Origin: Planctomycetota bacterium
Lineage (GTDB): Bacteria > Planctomycetota > Planctomycetia > Gemmatales > Gemmataceae
DNA length: 64,000 nt
Direction of reading: 5' to 3'
NCBI GenBank assembly: GCA_016872605.1
Contig: VGZI01000003.1
Location: 45,329-109,328 of the forward strand
A program made the translations under genes and the position numbers. How positions within the stretch are numbered: position 1 is the stretch's first letter; every line of letters begins with the position of its first letter. Shown here piece by piece: positions 46,772-56,183 of the stretch. The notes below the pieces were generated by a model. It ran no database searches. It was not told the DNA's origin and saw only the letters and a program-made list of their open reading frames with translations.

Positions 46772-47671
46772 ATGAGTCGATTCGCACTTGCAGTGACCCT
46801 GACTTCGGCACTCACGTTTCCTCTCGCAGCGCAAGACGTGGAATCGCTTTCGGGAAAGCGGGTTGTCTTCCTCGGCGACAGCAACACGCAGGCCGGCGGG
46901 TACATTAACTTCACGACGTACTACCTCGAAAAGCTCTATCCGAAAAAGGACTTCGACATCCTCGGCCTCGGGCTGGCAAGCGAAACACTCTCGGGGCTGA
47001 GCGAGGACGGTCACGCCGGCGGAAAGTTCGCACGGCCGTGCTTGTTCGAGCGCCTTGACCGCGTGCTGGAGAAAGCAAAGCCAGAGGTCGTCTTCGCATG
47101 TTACGGGATGAACGATGGCATCTATCGGCCCCTCGACAAGAATCGCGCCGACGCATTCCAGAAGGGCGTCACGAAGCTGATCGAAAAATGTCGCAAGGCC
47201 GGCGCGAAGCAAATCTATCTCATCACTCCGCCGATCTACGATTTTGCGCCGAAGAAGGACCAGTTCAACTACGACACGGTGCTCACCGAGTTCGCCAGGT
47301 GGGAGATGGGCCTCAAAATGGACGGCGTAACCGTGATCGACCTGCATTCGGCGATGCGCAAGGCCCGCGCAGCCCGCACAACCCCCTTCTCTGGCGACAA
47401 GGTCCACCCCGGCGACGACGGGCACCTGCTCATGGCCCATACGGTACTGGCTGCGCTTGGCGTGAAGCCGCTGAACGAGAGTGTTGCGAAGATCAAGGCC
47501 GACCCGATGTTCAAGCTGGTCGAGCAGAAGCGTGCGCTACGCTCGGCCGCGTGGATGAAGCACATCGGTTACACACGTGAAAAAACGGTGGCCCCCGGGC
47601 CGCTCGGCACAATCGAGGCCGATGTCGCGAAAATCCAGGAGCGAATCGACTCGCTCCGCCGTATGCCCTGA
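46772..47671 (+). CDS. SGNH/GDSL hydrolase, secreted
   Basis: VVFLGDSNTQAGGYINFTTYYL; FACYGMNDGIYRP; KVHPGDDGHLLMA. Confidence 0.9.
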   Translation: MSRFALAVTLTSALTFPLAAQDVESLSGKRVVFLGDSNTQAGGYINFTTYYLEKLYPKKDFDILGLGLASETLSGLSEDGHAGGKFARPCLFERLDRVLEKAKPEVVFACYGMNDGIYRPLDKNRADAFQKGVTKLIEKCRKAGAKQIYLITPPIYDFAPKKDQFNYDTVLTEFARWEMGLKMDGVTVIDLHSAMRKARAARTTPFSGDKVHPGDDGHLLMAHTVLAALGVKPLNESVAKIKADPMFKLVEQKRALRSAAWMKHIGYTREKTVAPGPLGTIEADVAKIQERIDSLRRMP

Positions 47672-47712
47672 GTTGCGTTCGTGCCGTTCCGTGGACGTTT
47701 GAGGTCACAACA

Positions 47713-49356
47713 ATGGTTCTATTTCGGTACCTGTCGGTGTTCGGGTGCTTCCTTGTCGCGGCTTCGCTTAACGCGGCTGACAAGCCTGTCAAAGTTTTCG
47801 TTCTTGCTGGGCAGTCCAATATGCAGGGGACCGGGTTCGTGAACGCCGGCCCAAAACGCAACGGCGGCAAGGGGAGCCTTGAATACCTCGTCAAAGATCC
47901 CGCCACAGCCGGCAAGTTCAAACACCTCGTGGGCAAGGATGGCAAATGGGTCGCCCGCGATGATGTCTGGATCCACTACTTCGACCGTAAGGGCAAGCTC
48001 ACCGTGGGCTTTGCCGGCAGTGGGGATCAAATCGGCCCGGAACTGGGCTTCGGCCACGTCGTCGGCGATGCGTTTGAAGAGCCGGTTCTGCTCATCAAGT
48101 TGGCCTGGGGCGGGAAGAGTTTGGCCAAGGACTTCCGGCCACCGAGTTCCGGAGGTGAAGTAGGGCCCTACTACAAGGAGATCGTACAGCGAACCAAGGA
48201 TGTCCTGGCCAACCTTGACAAGGAGTTCCCGGAATTGAAGGGACGCGGCCACGAACTCACTGGTTTTGGCTGGCACCAGGGATGGAACGACCGCGTCAAT
48301 CAAGCATTCAACGACGAATACGAAAAAAACATGGCCAACTTCATTCGCGACATCCGCAAGGACCTTGGCGCGAAGAACCTTCCCTTCGTGATCGCGGAGA
48401 CTGGCATGACCGGCCCGGAGGAGAAACACCCCCGGGCCCTGTCCCTGATGAAGGCCCAGGCCGCGGTGGTTGATTACAAGGAATTCAAGGGGAATGTCGC
48501 GTTCGTCGGGACGAAGGCATTCTGGCGAGACAAAGATGTGTCGCCGACTGGACAAGGGTTTCACTGGAACAACAATGCCGAGACCTATTACCTCATCGGC
48601 GAGGCGATGGGAAAAGCCATGACGAAGTTGTGCGCGACGAAGGCGAAATCACCGGATCGCAACTTCAGCCCGGACCAGAGCAAGCTCCCCGCGCCGGCCC
48701 CGAAAAACGCAATCGTGCTCCTGGACACCACGGGGAACCACTCGTTCTTGAGCATGGCTGGCGAGAAAATCGATTGGCCGATCAAGGACGGCGTCGCGGT
48801 CCCGAAGCCCAAGGGGAACCGGAATCACATCGTCTCCAAACTTCACTTCCGCGACGCCGACATCCACGTCGAATTCATGCTGCCGGAAAAGGGCCCCGGC
48901 AATAGCGGCGTCTACATTCACGGGCACTACGAGGTGCAGATCTTCAACTCGTTTGGCAAGGCCGAAGTTACTCAGGAAGATGCCGGCGCTCTCTACGGCT
49001 TTCACAAGCCTCTCGTGAATGCGTGTCGGAAGCCGGGGGAGTGGCAGGCCTTCGACATCCGCTTCCGGGCGCCGCGGCGCGACGAGTCGGGTAAGATCGC
49101 CGAGAACGGAAAAGTCACGGTGTGGTTCAATGGGAGAAAAGTTCAGGACGGGGCCGAGTTTGGCGAGCCGAGGTCGGCATTCCATCCGTTTCGCTTCGGC
49201 ACCACCCCGTACCTGGAAAAGATTCGGGATCGGCAGAAGAAAACAATGACTGGCCCGGTGTTCCTTCAGGACCACGGAAATCCCGTGCAGTTCCGCAACA
49301 TTTGGGTCATTCCTGCGGACGATCTCGCCTTCGTCTACGAACCGACTGGTAAGTGA
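47713..49356 (+). CDS. SASA esterase fused to DUF1080 domain
   Basis: VFVLAGQSNMQGTGFVNAG; GFGWHQGWNDR; C-terminal DADIHVEFMLPEKGPGNSGVYIHGHYEVQIFNS ... VQFRNIWVIP. Confidence 0.92.
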   Translation: MVLFRYLSVFGCFLVAASLNAADKPVKVFVLAGQSNMQGTGFVNAGPKRNGGKGSLEYLVKDPATAGKFKHLVGKDGKWVARDDVWIHYFDRKGKLTVGFAGSGDQIGPELGFGHVVGDAFEEPVLLIKLAWGGKSLAKDFRPPSSGGEVGPYYKEIVQRTKDVLANLDKEFPELKGRGHELTGFGWHQGWNDRVNQAFNDEYEKNMANFIRDIRKDLGAKNLPFVIAETGMTGPEEKHPRALSLMKAQAAVVDYKEFKGNVAFVGTKAFWRDKDVSPTGQGFHWNNNAETYYLIGEAMGKAMTKLCATKAKSPDRNFSPDQSKLPAPAPKNAIVLLDTTGNHSFLSMAGEKIDWPIKDGVAVPKPKGNRNHIVSKLHFRDADIHVEFMLPEKGPGNSGVYIHGHYEVQIFNSFGKAEVTQEDAGALYGFHKPLVNACRKPGEWQAFDIRFRAPRRDESGKIAENGKVTVWFNGRKVQDGAEFGEPRSAFHPFRFGTTPYLEKIRDRQKKTMTGPVFLQDHGNPVQFRNIWVIPADDLAFVYEPTGK

Positions 49357-49571
49357 CCTTGAGTTCGACGCCTCTTCACTATCAGGGTTCCAAGCCCACG
49401 CACTGCGAGCGCTGCTGCTGCCTCGAAAAAACTCGCAAAGTGCATCGCGACGTCCCATGGGCAGTGATTCACGTTCGTGATCCATAAAATCAGCGCAATG
49501 ATTGGCACAATGAGTCCCAAATAGGTGGTCGAAACCGTCAACAGTTCGCGAATCCATCGAGGTGTTCCCAA
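49335..49571 (-). CDS. Possible small membrane protein
   Basis: 78-aa ORF with hydrophobic TYLGLIVPIIALILWI; overlaps the start of the next gene. Confidence 0.35.
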   Translation of the reverse strand: MGTPRWIRELLTVSTTYLGLIVPIIALILWITNVNHCPWDVAMHFASFFEAAAALAVRGLGTLIVKRRRTQGHLPVGS

Positions 49572-50632
49572 TGATCCGAATAGGCCTGGTTTCCGTTGGA
49601 TTCATGGGCATGATTCACTTCCTGGCGGCGCGCAAGCTTCGCGACGCGCGCGTTACCGCGATCTGCAGCCGGGATGAGAAGAAGCTGGCCGGCGACTGGA
49701 CTTCGATCCAGGGCAACTTCGGGCCGCGCGGGGAGATGATGGACCTTTCCGGCATCAAGAAATACCGCAACCTCGACGATCTGCTCGCCGACAAAGACAT
49801 CGACATGATCGATGTCTGCAACCCGACGCATCTGCACCCGGACACCGCCATCAGGGCGCTGCAAGCGGGCAAGCATGTGCTGGTTGAGAAAGCGATTGCG
49901 CTGGAGCCCAAGGACGCCGATGCGATGTTGGCCGCCGCAAAAAAAGCGAACCGCTTGCTCATGGTCGCGCATGTGCTCCCGTTTTTTCCGGAGTTCGCCT
50001 ATGCCGCTCAGGCGATACGAGGCGGGCAGTTCGGCAAGCTCCTGGGCGGGCATTTCAAGCGCATTATCTCCAAACCAGATTGGTCCGCCGAGATCGGTGA
50101 CGCGTCCAAGACCGGCGGGCCGGCCGTCGATCTGCACATCCACGACACCCACTTTATCGGCCTGGTCTGCGGCGTGCCGGCAAGCGTCTTCTCCGTAGGC
50201 GTCGTCGGCTCGGGCGGTTCGGTCGATCATCTGACGACGTCGTACTTGTATCCTCCCGGTACCTCCGGGAGAGGATCCGGGGGTGAGGGGGGCGCTCCAG
50301 CCATCACCTGTTCGTCCGGCGCCTTGACCATGAAGGGCCGCCCGTTTGTGCACGGCTACGAACTGTACCTGGAGAAAGCCACGCTCGTCTACGAATCCGG
50401 CACGTGTCCGCTGACGGTGCTAAGAGCTGACGGCTCGAGCGAACAGCCCAAACTCCCCGGCGGCGACGATGCCACAACAGCGTTCACAATCGAAATCCAG
50501 GCCGCCGTCGACGGCATCAAGGCCAACCGCGAGCATGATTACCTAAGCGGCAAACTCGCCCGCGACGCCCTCGTCATGTGCTATCGAGAAATCGAGTCCG
50601 TCAAATCCGGCCGTGCCGTCGCGGTCGCATAG
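49562..50632 (+). CDS. Gfo/Idh/MocA family oxidoreductase with internal repeat insertion
   Basis: IGLVSVGFMGMIHFLAARKLRDARVTAICSRDE; CNPTHLHPDTAIRALQAGKHVLVEKAIA; GGPAVDLHIHDTHFI. Confidence 0.93.
   Translation: MFPMIRIGLVSVGFMGMIHFLAARKLRDARVTAICSRDEKKLAGDWTSIQGNFGPRGEMMDLSGIKKYRNLDDLLADKDIDMIDVCNPTHLHPDTAIRALQAGKHVLVEKAIALEPKDADAMLAAAKKANRLLMVAHVLPFFPEFAYAAQAIRGGQFGKLLGGHFKRIISKPDWSAEIGDASKTGGPAVDLHIHDTHFIGLVCGVPASVFSVGVVGSGGSVDHLTTSYLYPPGTSGRGSGGEGGAPAITCSSGALTMKGRPFVHGYELYLEKATLVYESGTCPLTVLRADGSSEQPKLPGGDDATTAFTIEIQAAVDGIKANREHDYLSGKLARDALVMCYREIESVKSGRAVAVA
50252..50294. repeat. CTCCCGG-tacct-CCGGGAG repeat inside the Gfo/Idh gene
   Basis: cctcccggtacctccgggagaggatccgggggtgaggggggcg; 7-bp perfect arms 50253-50259 / 50265-50271 with G-rich tail; resembles 5431-5523. 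Confidence 0.65.
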
Positions 50633-50808
50633 GCTTCACTTGCGCGGCGGCTGGTGATGCTGTCAATCGTCGTGCCCGTTTTCGTGAGCGTGATCGCGCA
50701 CTCGAACTCGGCATGCTTGCCGCCCGAGCCGAAGGTAACGCGCCGTCTCGGCTGAATCGCCGGGAAGGATCAACGACGCGAGTACAACGAGAGGGATGAT
50801 GGGATCCT

Positions 50809-50979
50809 CTATTTCCGTTTGCGCGGCTTCGCCTTCTTCGCATCCCGAGCCGCGAGCATCTTTTCAGCAGCCCGTATGCGCCGATCGAGCGCCGCCTGCT
50901 CGGCGGGATCGGTGATTTCAACCATCTCGTACTCCACAAGTGTTGGTTTGTAGGGTAATTTTCGAGGTTTGTTTTTCAT
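50809..50979 (-). CDS. Small basic protein (56 aa), absent from ORF track
   Basis: MKNKPRKLPYKPTLVEYEMVEITDPAEQAALDRRIRAAEKMLAARDAKKAKPRKRK. Confidence 0.5.
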   Translation of the reverse strand: MKNKPRKLPYKPTLVEYEMVEITDPAEQAALDRRIRAAEKMLAARDAKKAKPRKRK

Positions 50980-51024
50980 GATATCCCTTCTGCCACCCGC
51001 GCGCTAAGCCGCAAGCGGCGAACG

Positions 51025-52599
51025 CTATCGCCCATGCCGCAGCACCCTTCCGGCAAGCACGTTGGTCGCGTTGCCGTCCTCGATCGCCAGCCGGCCGTTA
51101 ACGTAGAGGTACTTCAAGCCCGTCGAATGCTGGTGCGGGCGTTCGTAGGTCGCTTTGTCGCGGAACGACTTTGGATCGAAGACGACGATGTCGGCGTAGT
51201 GACCCGCCTTGATGTAGCCGCGCTGGGGGACTTGCAGGATGTCGGCGGGTAGGCCGCTGGCGCTGCGGATCGCTTGCTCGAGCGTGATGACTTTGTCCTC
51301 GATGGCGTAACGGCCGATCTTGCGCGAGAAGGTTCCGTAGCTGCGCGGGTGCGGGACTTTGTCACTCGGCAGCATCGAAGCTCCGTCGCTGGCGGTCGCG
51401 ACGTACGGCTCCATCATGAACAGGCGAATGTCGTCGTCCTGCATGCCGAAGTTGACGATCTGAGCGCCGCCGTTGCGCGTAATGTCGAGAGCGACGGCGA
51501 GCGGCGACTTTTTCTCCTGCTCGGCGATCGTGAACAGGTCTTTGCCCTGCCAACTCGTGTTCTTGGCATAGCCGGCGATCTTGATGCTCTTGCCGTTGAG
51601 ATGGCCCTTAAGGCTCGCGTCGATTGCCTTCTTCATCTTCGCGCCGATGTCGGGATCATCGAGGCGTTTGATCATGTCCTCGGTCGAGCCTTCGCGAAAG
51701 CGGGCGGGGATGAGCGTTGCGGAGAGCGAGGTGCTGCTGGCGGTGTAGGGATACTGGTCGGCGGTGACGTCGATGCCGTCCTTGCGCGCCTTGCGGATGA
51801 GGGCGATCACGTCCGGCGCCTTGCCCCACGCATTGCGACCCGACACTTTGATGTGCGAGATATGCACGCGAATGCCGCAACGGCGAGCGATTTCCAGAAT
51901 CTCTTCGATGGCGGCGAGCACCTCGGTATTCTCGTTGCGAATGTGGCTCGCGTAGAACCCCTTGTGCTTGGCCGCGACTTTGGCGAGCGCGACAAGTTCG
52001 TCGGTTTTCGAATAGGTTCCCGGGTTATAAATGAGCCCGGTGGCGAAGCCGAAGGCGCCGTCCTTCATGCCCTGATCGACGAGTTCCTCCATGCGCCTGA
52101 GCTCTTTCTCGGTCGGGGCGCGATTGACATTGCCCATGGCGGCTCGACGGACATCGTTGTGCGGGACTTGATGGATGACGTTGGTGCCGATGCCGATCTT
52201 TTCGAGGGCGGCGAAATACTTGGCGACATCGACGGGCCCGGCGCCGCAGTTCCCGGTGACGACGGTGGTGACGCCCTGGGTTTGATAGTTGAAGTTGGCG
52301 TTGGTCTTGGCGTTTTGCAGGGGATAGTCGCTGTGCGTGTGCAGGTCGATGAAGCCCGGCGCGAGGACGAGGCCGGTGCAGTCGAGGACGCGCGGATTAC
52401 CTTTCACCACGAACTTGCCGACAGCGACGATGCGATCGCCTTTGATCGCGACATCGCCGACGACACCGGGCTTGCCTGACCCGTCGTGAATGACGGCGCC
52501 TTTCAGAATGACGTCCGCTTCGATGCCGGCATCGAACTGAGCGTCGACAGCGACCATCGGGGCAACCATCAACACGACAAGGAGCAGATAGCGAGTCAT
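51025..52599 (-). CDS. N-acyl-D-amino-acid deacylase-like amidohydrolase
   Basis: VLAPGFIDLHTHSDYPLQ; TTVVTGNCGAGPVDV; YASHIRNENTEVLAAIEEILEIARRCGIRVHISHIK; VFDPKSFRDKATYERPHQHSTG. Confidence 0.92.
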   Translation of the reverse strand: MTRYLLLVVLMVAPMVAVDAQFDAGIEADVILKGAVIHDGSGKPGVVGDVAIKGDRIVAVGKFVVKGNPRVLDCTGLVLAPGFIDLHTHSDYPLQNAKTNANFNYQTQGVTTVVTGNCGAGPVDVAKYFAALEKIGIGTNVIHQVPHNDVRRAAMGNVNRAPTEKELRRMEELVDQGMKDGAFGFATGLIYNPGTYSKTDELVALAKVAAKHKGFYASHIRNENTEVLAAIEEILEIARRCGIRVHISHIKVSGRNAWGKAPDVIALIRKARKDGIDVTADQYPYTASSTSLSATLIPARFREGSTEDMIKRLDDPDIGAKMKKAIDASLKGHLNGKSIKIAGYAKNTSWQGKDLFTIAEQEKKSPLAVALDITRNGGAQIVNFGMQDDDIRLFMMEPYVATASDGASMLPSDKVPHPRSYGTFSRKIGRYAIEDKVITLEQAIRSASGLPADILQVPQRGYIKAGHYADIVVFDPKSFRDKATYERPHQHSTGLKYLYVNGRLAIEDGNATNVLAGRVLRHGR

Positions 52600-52786
52600 G
52601 AGGTATCCTCAGGGGGAGGTGCGAAGCGAGGCGTTCTTGATTGTTGTATGGGGTGCGGAGGGGAGAAGGTCGAGCGTGACTTGTGGAGGGCGTGGTTATG
52701 CGATACGCTAGATTATCGCCGTTGAGGCCGTCGGCGATGAACCGATCGCGAAAGGACAGTTCGCCTGCGGAAGTGGGGGAGGCATC

Positions 52787-53731
52787 GTGAACATCCGCAC
52801 GTACCAGCCGGGCGATGAGTTCGCGCAGCTGAAAATCTACAACACGGCAGCTGCGTCGCAGACGAGGTTCAAACCGGCGACGATCGTCGATCTGCAGCGG
52901 CGCATTAGCGCCAAGGATTTCGAGCCGCTGACTCGGTTCTACGCCGTCACAGGGAACGCCGTCGTCGGCTATTGCACGTATTCGCTTAATGGCCGAGTCA
53001 GTTATCCATGGTGTTTGCCCGGGCACGAGGCCGCCGCCGAGCCGCTGTTTGCGCAGACACTGCAAGCGATGCAGCAGCGCGGCCTGGACAAGGCGTTCTG
53101 TGCTTACCGCGGCGATTGGCCGACGATCAACACTTTCTTCGAACAGCACGGCTTCGCGCGCGTGCGCGAGATGGTGAACTTCTTCCTGAAGTTCGAAAAC
53201 ATGCCGACGCCTTCGGCCAAGATCGGTTCGCTGATCACGCCGCTCGCCATCGACGACATTCCCACGATCTTCGAACTCGACCGATCCGTCTTTCGCGTCG
53301 ACAGCGCGGAAGGGCTCAAGCAGACGATCTGGGAAAATCCCTACTTCTCAAGTGACGATGTGTTCGTCATGCGCAATCGCACGGACAATATGCCGATTGC
53401 CGCCGGCATCTTCATCACCAACCCGCAGTACGCCGACCCGCAGGCCGTCGATTCGTCGATGCCGTGCTTTCGCCTCGGAGCGTTCGGCGCGGAAGGGATG
53501 TCGGCCAAGCGCATCAGAGGGGTGTTCAGTTTCATCACTTCGCCGGATCGGAACGTGTTCAGCACCGGCATGGACATGCTCAGATACGCCACCTACCAGC
53601 TTGCCGACAACGATGACATCGCCGCCTTCGCCGCTCAGGTTGCCACCGACGCGAAGGCCCTATTCACTTTTTACGAACGGATCTTTGAACGCCAGGGGAG
53701 CTTCCCGGTGTATGAGCGGCATCTGGCGTGA
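52787..53731 (+). CDS. GNAT-like acetyltransferase
   Basis: MNIRTYQPGDEFAQLKIYNTAAAS; second half IGSLITPLAIDDIPTIFELD. Confidence 0.6.
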   Translation: MNIRTYQPGDEFAQLKIYNTAAASQTRFKPATIVDLQRRISAKDFEPLTRFYAVTGNAVVGYCTYSLNGRVSYPWCLPGHEAAAEPLFAQTLQAMQQRGLDKAFCAYRGDWPTINTFFEQHGFARVREMVNFFLKFENMPTPSAKIGSLITPLAIDDIPTIFELDRSVFRVDSAEGLKQTIWENPYFSSDDVFVMRNRTDNMPIAAGIFITNPQYADPQAVDSSMPCFRLGAFGAEGMSAKRIRGVFSFITSPDRNVFSTGMDMLRYATYQLADNDDIAAFAAQVATDAKALFTFYERIFERQGSFPVYERHLA

Positions 53732-53736
53732 ACGCT

Positions 53737-53793
53737 CAGAGCCTGAAGCGTAAGCGAAGGAACGGTCGTCCTTCGCTTACGCCTCAGGCTCTG
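53737..53793. repeat. Intergenic copy of the palindromic family found inside polA
   Basis: cagagcctgaagcgtaagcgaagga (53737-53761) / tccttcgcttacgcctcaggctctg (53769-53793), one mismatch in 25. Confidence 0.88.
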
Positions 53794-53804
53794 ATGGAGA
53801 ATCG

Positions 53805-55130
53805 TCATTTCACCTTCGTCTTCGCCGGCGACGCAAATGCCGAATAGAGCGCTCGCGCCTGGTCGGCCGTCATTTCGCCGGGTTGTAGCCAGAGGCGATA
53901 GTTAACGACGAGCGGATTCTCCGGCGTGATTTCGCGCTGGAAGTAGCCGCCGAATCGGCCGTAGTCGCGTTCGCTGAAGCGGGTCTCTTTGGGGTTGCTG
54001 GGGTGATTGAGGTAGACGGTGGAGTAGCGTTTCTCGCCGAGGACGAAGGACATGGCGTACCAGGGGAGATCGACCATCGATTTGTCACCGGGCCAGTTGC
54101 GTTCTTTGCCCATGTCGCCCTTTGTGCCGTCGGGATGCAGATAGTAGGTTTGGTTTTTGGTTTTGGCGGCGACGTCGTTGTGGGCGCGGAACTGGAAGCC
54201 GGCGTGCTGCGGATCGCCGTCGACGCGAATCTTGCCGTCGGCCGTTTTGAGGCGCGACGCGAACTCGACGAGCGTGCCCGCCTTGGAGTGATACACCGTC
54301 AACTCGCGTTCTTCGAGCGCAAACGGCTTGTCGCCCGCGCCGTACCAGCCGAGCAAGACGCGATGTCGGCCGAGGACGGGGCCGGTGTCCTCGCTGAGCG
54401 TCTTCTCGTGATTGACATGTGCCGTCGGCCCTTTCTTCTTGGCGTCGCCAGGTGGACAATGCCAGGTGTCGGCTTGCGTCTTGAGGTCGGGGCCGATCAT
54501 GCACTTGTTGAACCCGTACATGATGCCGCGATGATGCGGATAAAGCAATTTCTTCGGATCGCCCGTGGTGTCGTCGGCGAACCCGCCATTGGTGACGAAC
54601 CGCTTGCCCTGAGGATCGTAGAGGTGATGAAAAACCTTGTACGACTTGTTGCGTGCATCGGGTGACGACGTATCGTAGGCGCGGTTCATGTAGCGCAATA
54701 TAGGTATGGCTCGGCCCGAGTAGGTGAGCAACAGCTCCTGATATTCGCCCTTCTTCTCAGTCCAGGCGAAGCGCGGGATTGCTGGAATCGTCGGTTTGAA
54801 GTAAACGATCAACTCGGCGTCGTCTTCGCTTGGCATCACGACGTGGAGATCACGGCGGACCAATCCCTCTTTGGCAGGCTTGATTGTTTCGGTCACAACA
54901 CCTGGCGATGTGAGCTGACCCGTAATGATCGGCATGTCGACGCCCTTGCCGAGGTCGACATGCACCGCGACCTCGTCGAACTTGGCCCACGCCTTCGGCA
55001 CGCTCAAGGGAACCGTGATCGGCATATCGGCCTTGACGCCCTTGACGGCAACCCTCACAACATTGTCTTGACCGAGGCCGACATTTGCCAGGACCAGGCT
55101 CACAAGCACAACAACAGCGCTGCGATTCAT
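53805..55130 (-). CDS. PmoA-like / DUF6807 family secreted protein
   Basis: Signal peptide MNRSAVVVLVSLVLANVGLGQ; LLYPHHRGIMYGFNK; FALEERELTVYH; VDLPWYAMSFVLGEKRYSTVYLNHPSNPKETRFSERDYGRFGGYF. Confidence 0.8.
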   Translation of the reverse strand: MNRSAVVVLVSLVLANVGLGQDNVVRVAVKGVKADMPITVPLSVPKAWAKFDEVAVHVDLGKGVDMPIITGQLTSPGVVTETIKPAKEGLVRRDLHVVMPSEDDAELIVYFKPTIPAIPRFAWTEKKGEYQELLLTYSGRAIPILRYMNRAYDTSSPDARNKSYKVFHHLYDPQGKRFVTNGGFADDTTGDPKKLLYPHHRGIMYGFNKCMIGPDLKTQADTWHCPPGDAKKKGPTAHVNHEKTLSEDTGPVLGRHRVLLGWYGAGDKPFALEERELTVYHSKAGTLVEFASRLKTADGKIRVDGDPQHAGFQFRAHNDVAAKTKNQTYYLHPDGTKGDMGKERNWPGDKSMVDLPWYAMSFVLGEKRYSTVYLNHPSNPKETRFSERDYGRFGGYFQREITPENPLVVNYRLWLQPGEMTADQARALYSAFASPAKTKVK

Positions 55131-55212
55131 TGAAATACCTCCCGCGATAGGATCATCGACGGTCATTGTAGCCGGCCGCCATTGACCTGCGATGGTTTTT
55201 CGGGGAACTGTC

Positions 55213-55244
55213 GGCGAGCCGAGCCCCGTCAGGGGCGGGTTGAA
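55213..55244. repeat. GGCGAGCC repeat, copy 2
   Basis: ggcgagccgagccccgtcaggggcgggttgaa. Confidence 0.55.
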
Positions 55245-55259
55245 TCGGCGTCGCGCATT

Positions 55260-55292
55260 ATCAACCGGCCGTTTACGCGGCTTGGCTCGCCG
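55260..55292. repeat. GGCGAGCC repeat, copy 3, inverted relative to copy 2
   Basis: atcaaccggccgtttacgcggcttggctcgccg. Confidence 0.55.
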
Positions 55293-55370
55293 GTCTCCTG
55301 CTGTCCATGGTTTTTCCTAATCTGTTGACAATGCGGCCTGGTAGCGAGGATAATGGCCCGGTGAGATTGC

Positions 55371-56183
55371 TTGTGGAGGCTCGTGGCTATGCTTGTCGAC
55401 GTGGTTTGCATTGTAACGTTTCTGCATACGGGTACATCTGGCGAAGAGGAAGCCAAGATGATTCGCTCGATCGTGCAAGAGATCGATCGGTCGCCGTCGC
55501 TGTACCGGCGCTTTGAGCTTCCGACCGACGTGGTGGCGGCGCCCAAGAGCGTACTGGCGAAGTTGATGGCGGTAGCGGTCGACGAGCGCGAGTCGTTCGA
55601 CAAGGAACGGGTGCGCCGCAACGCGGGCAAGGAGAAATATGATGCGGCCCATTCGGTGCGCGCCGCCGTGTTTGCCGCCGTGGAGGCGTCGCAGGAAACG
55701 CAACGGCGCACACTGCGCCTGGAGCTTTCCGCCGTGCCCATCACGCCCAAGCTCAAGGCCGACATTGCGAAGGATCAAGCCGACATCGCGGCAGCGATCT
55801 TCCACCTGGAACAAGTGCTCGACGAAATGATCGACGCCGAGAAGGGGATCGACAAAGAGCCGCGCAAGCATTGGCAGGCGCAATACCATTGGGCTCGGAG
55901 CCAGCTTCAAGCCGACATGATTTTTCTGATGGAGTACAACTTCGCGCTCGGCGCCATTCGGGCGGACCGCTTGCCCGAACTCGATAAGGGCGATGTCGGC
56001 TGGAAGATCATGTTCGTACTGCGACCCCGAGCGCCGGAGGCGAAAGTGAAATCGCTGGCCAAGGACCGCGCCAAACGGTTGAGCCTGTTGGAAAAAAACT
56101 ACGCCGACACGCCATGGGCCCACTTCGCCGCCCGTGAAGGCGAACGCTGGATCGGCATGGAATGGATGACGCGAAAGAAGTGA
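55371..56183 (+). CDS. Conserved hypothetical protein
   Basis: 270-aa ORF with consistent codon pattern and helical, charged sequence; start uncertain. Confidence 0.65.
   Translation: MWRLVAMLVDVVCIVTFLHTGTSGEEEAKMIRSIVQEIDRSPSLYRRFELPTDVVAAPKSVLAKLMAVAVDERESFDKERVRRNAGKEKYDAAHSVRAAVFAAVEASQETQRRTLRLELSAVPITPKLKADIAKDQADIAAAIFHLEQVLDEMIDAEKGIDKEPRKHWQAQYHWARSQLQADMIFLMEYNFALGAIRADRLPELDKGDVGWKIMFVLRPRAPEAKVKSLAKDRAKRLSLLEKNYADTPWAHFAAREGERWIGMEWMTRKK

Noticed and set aside
51274-52479. 401-aa plus-strand ORF over the amidohydrolase gene
   Set aside because: Antisense shadow of a clear D-aminoacylase-type gene.
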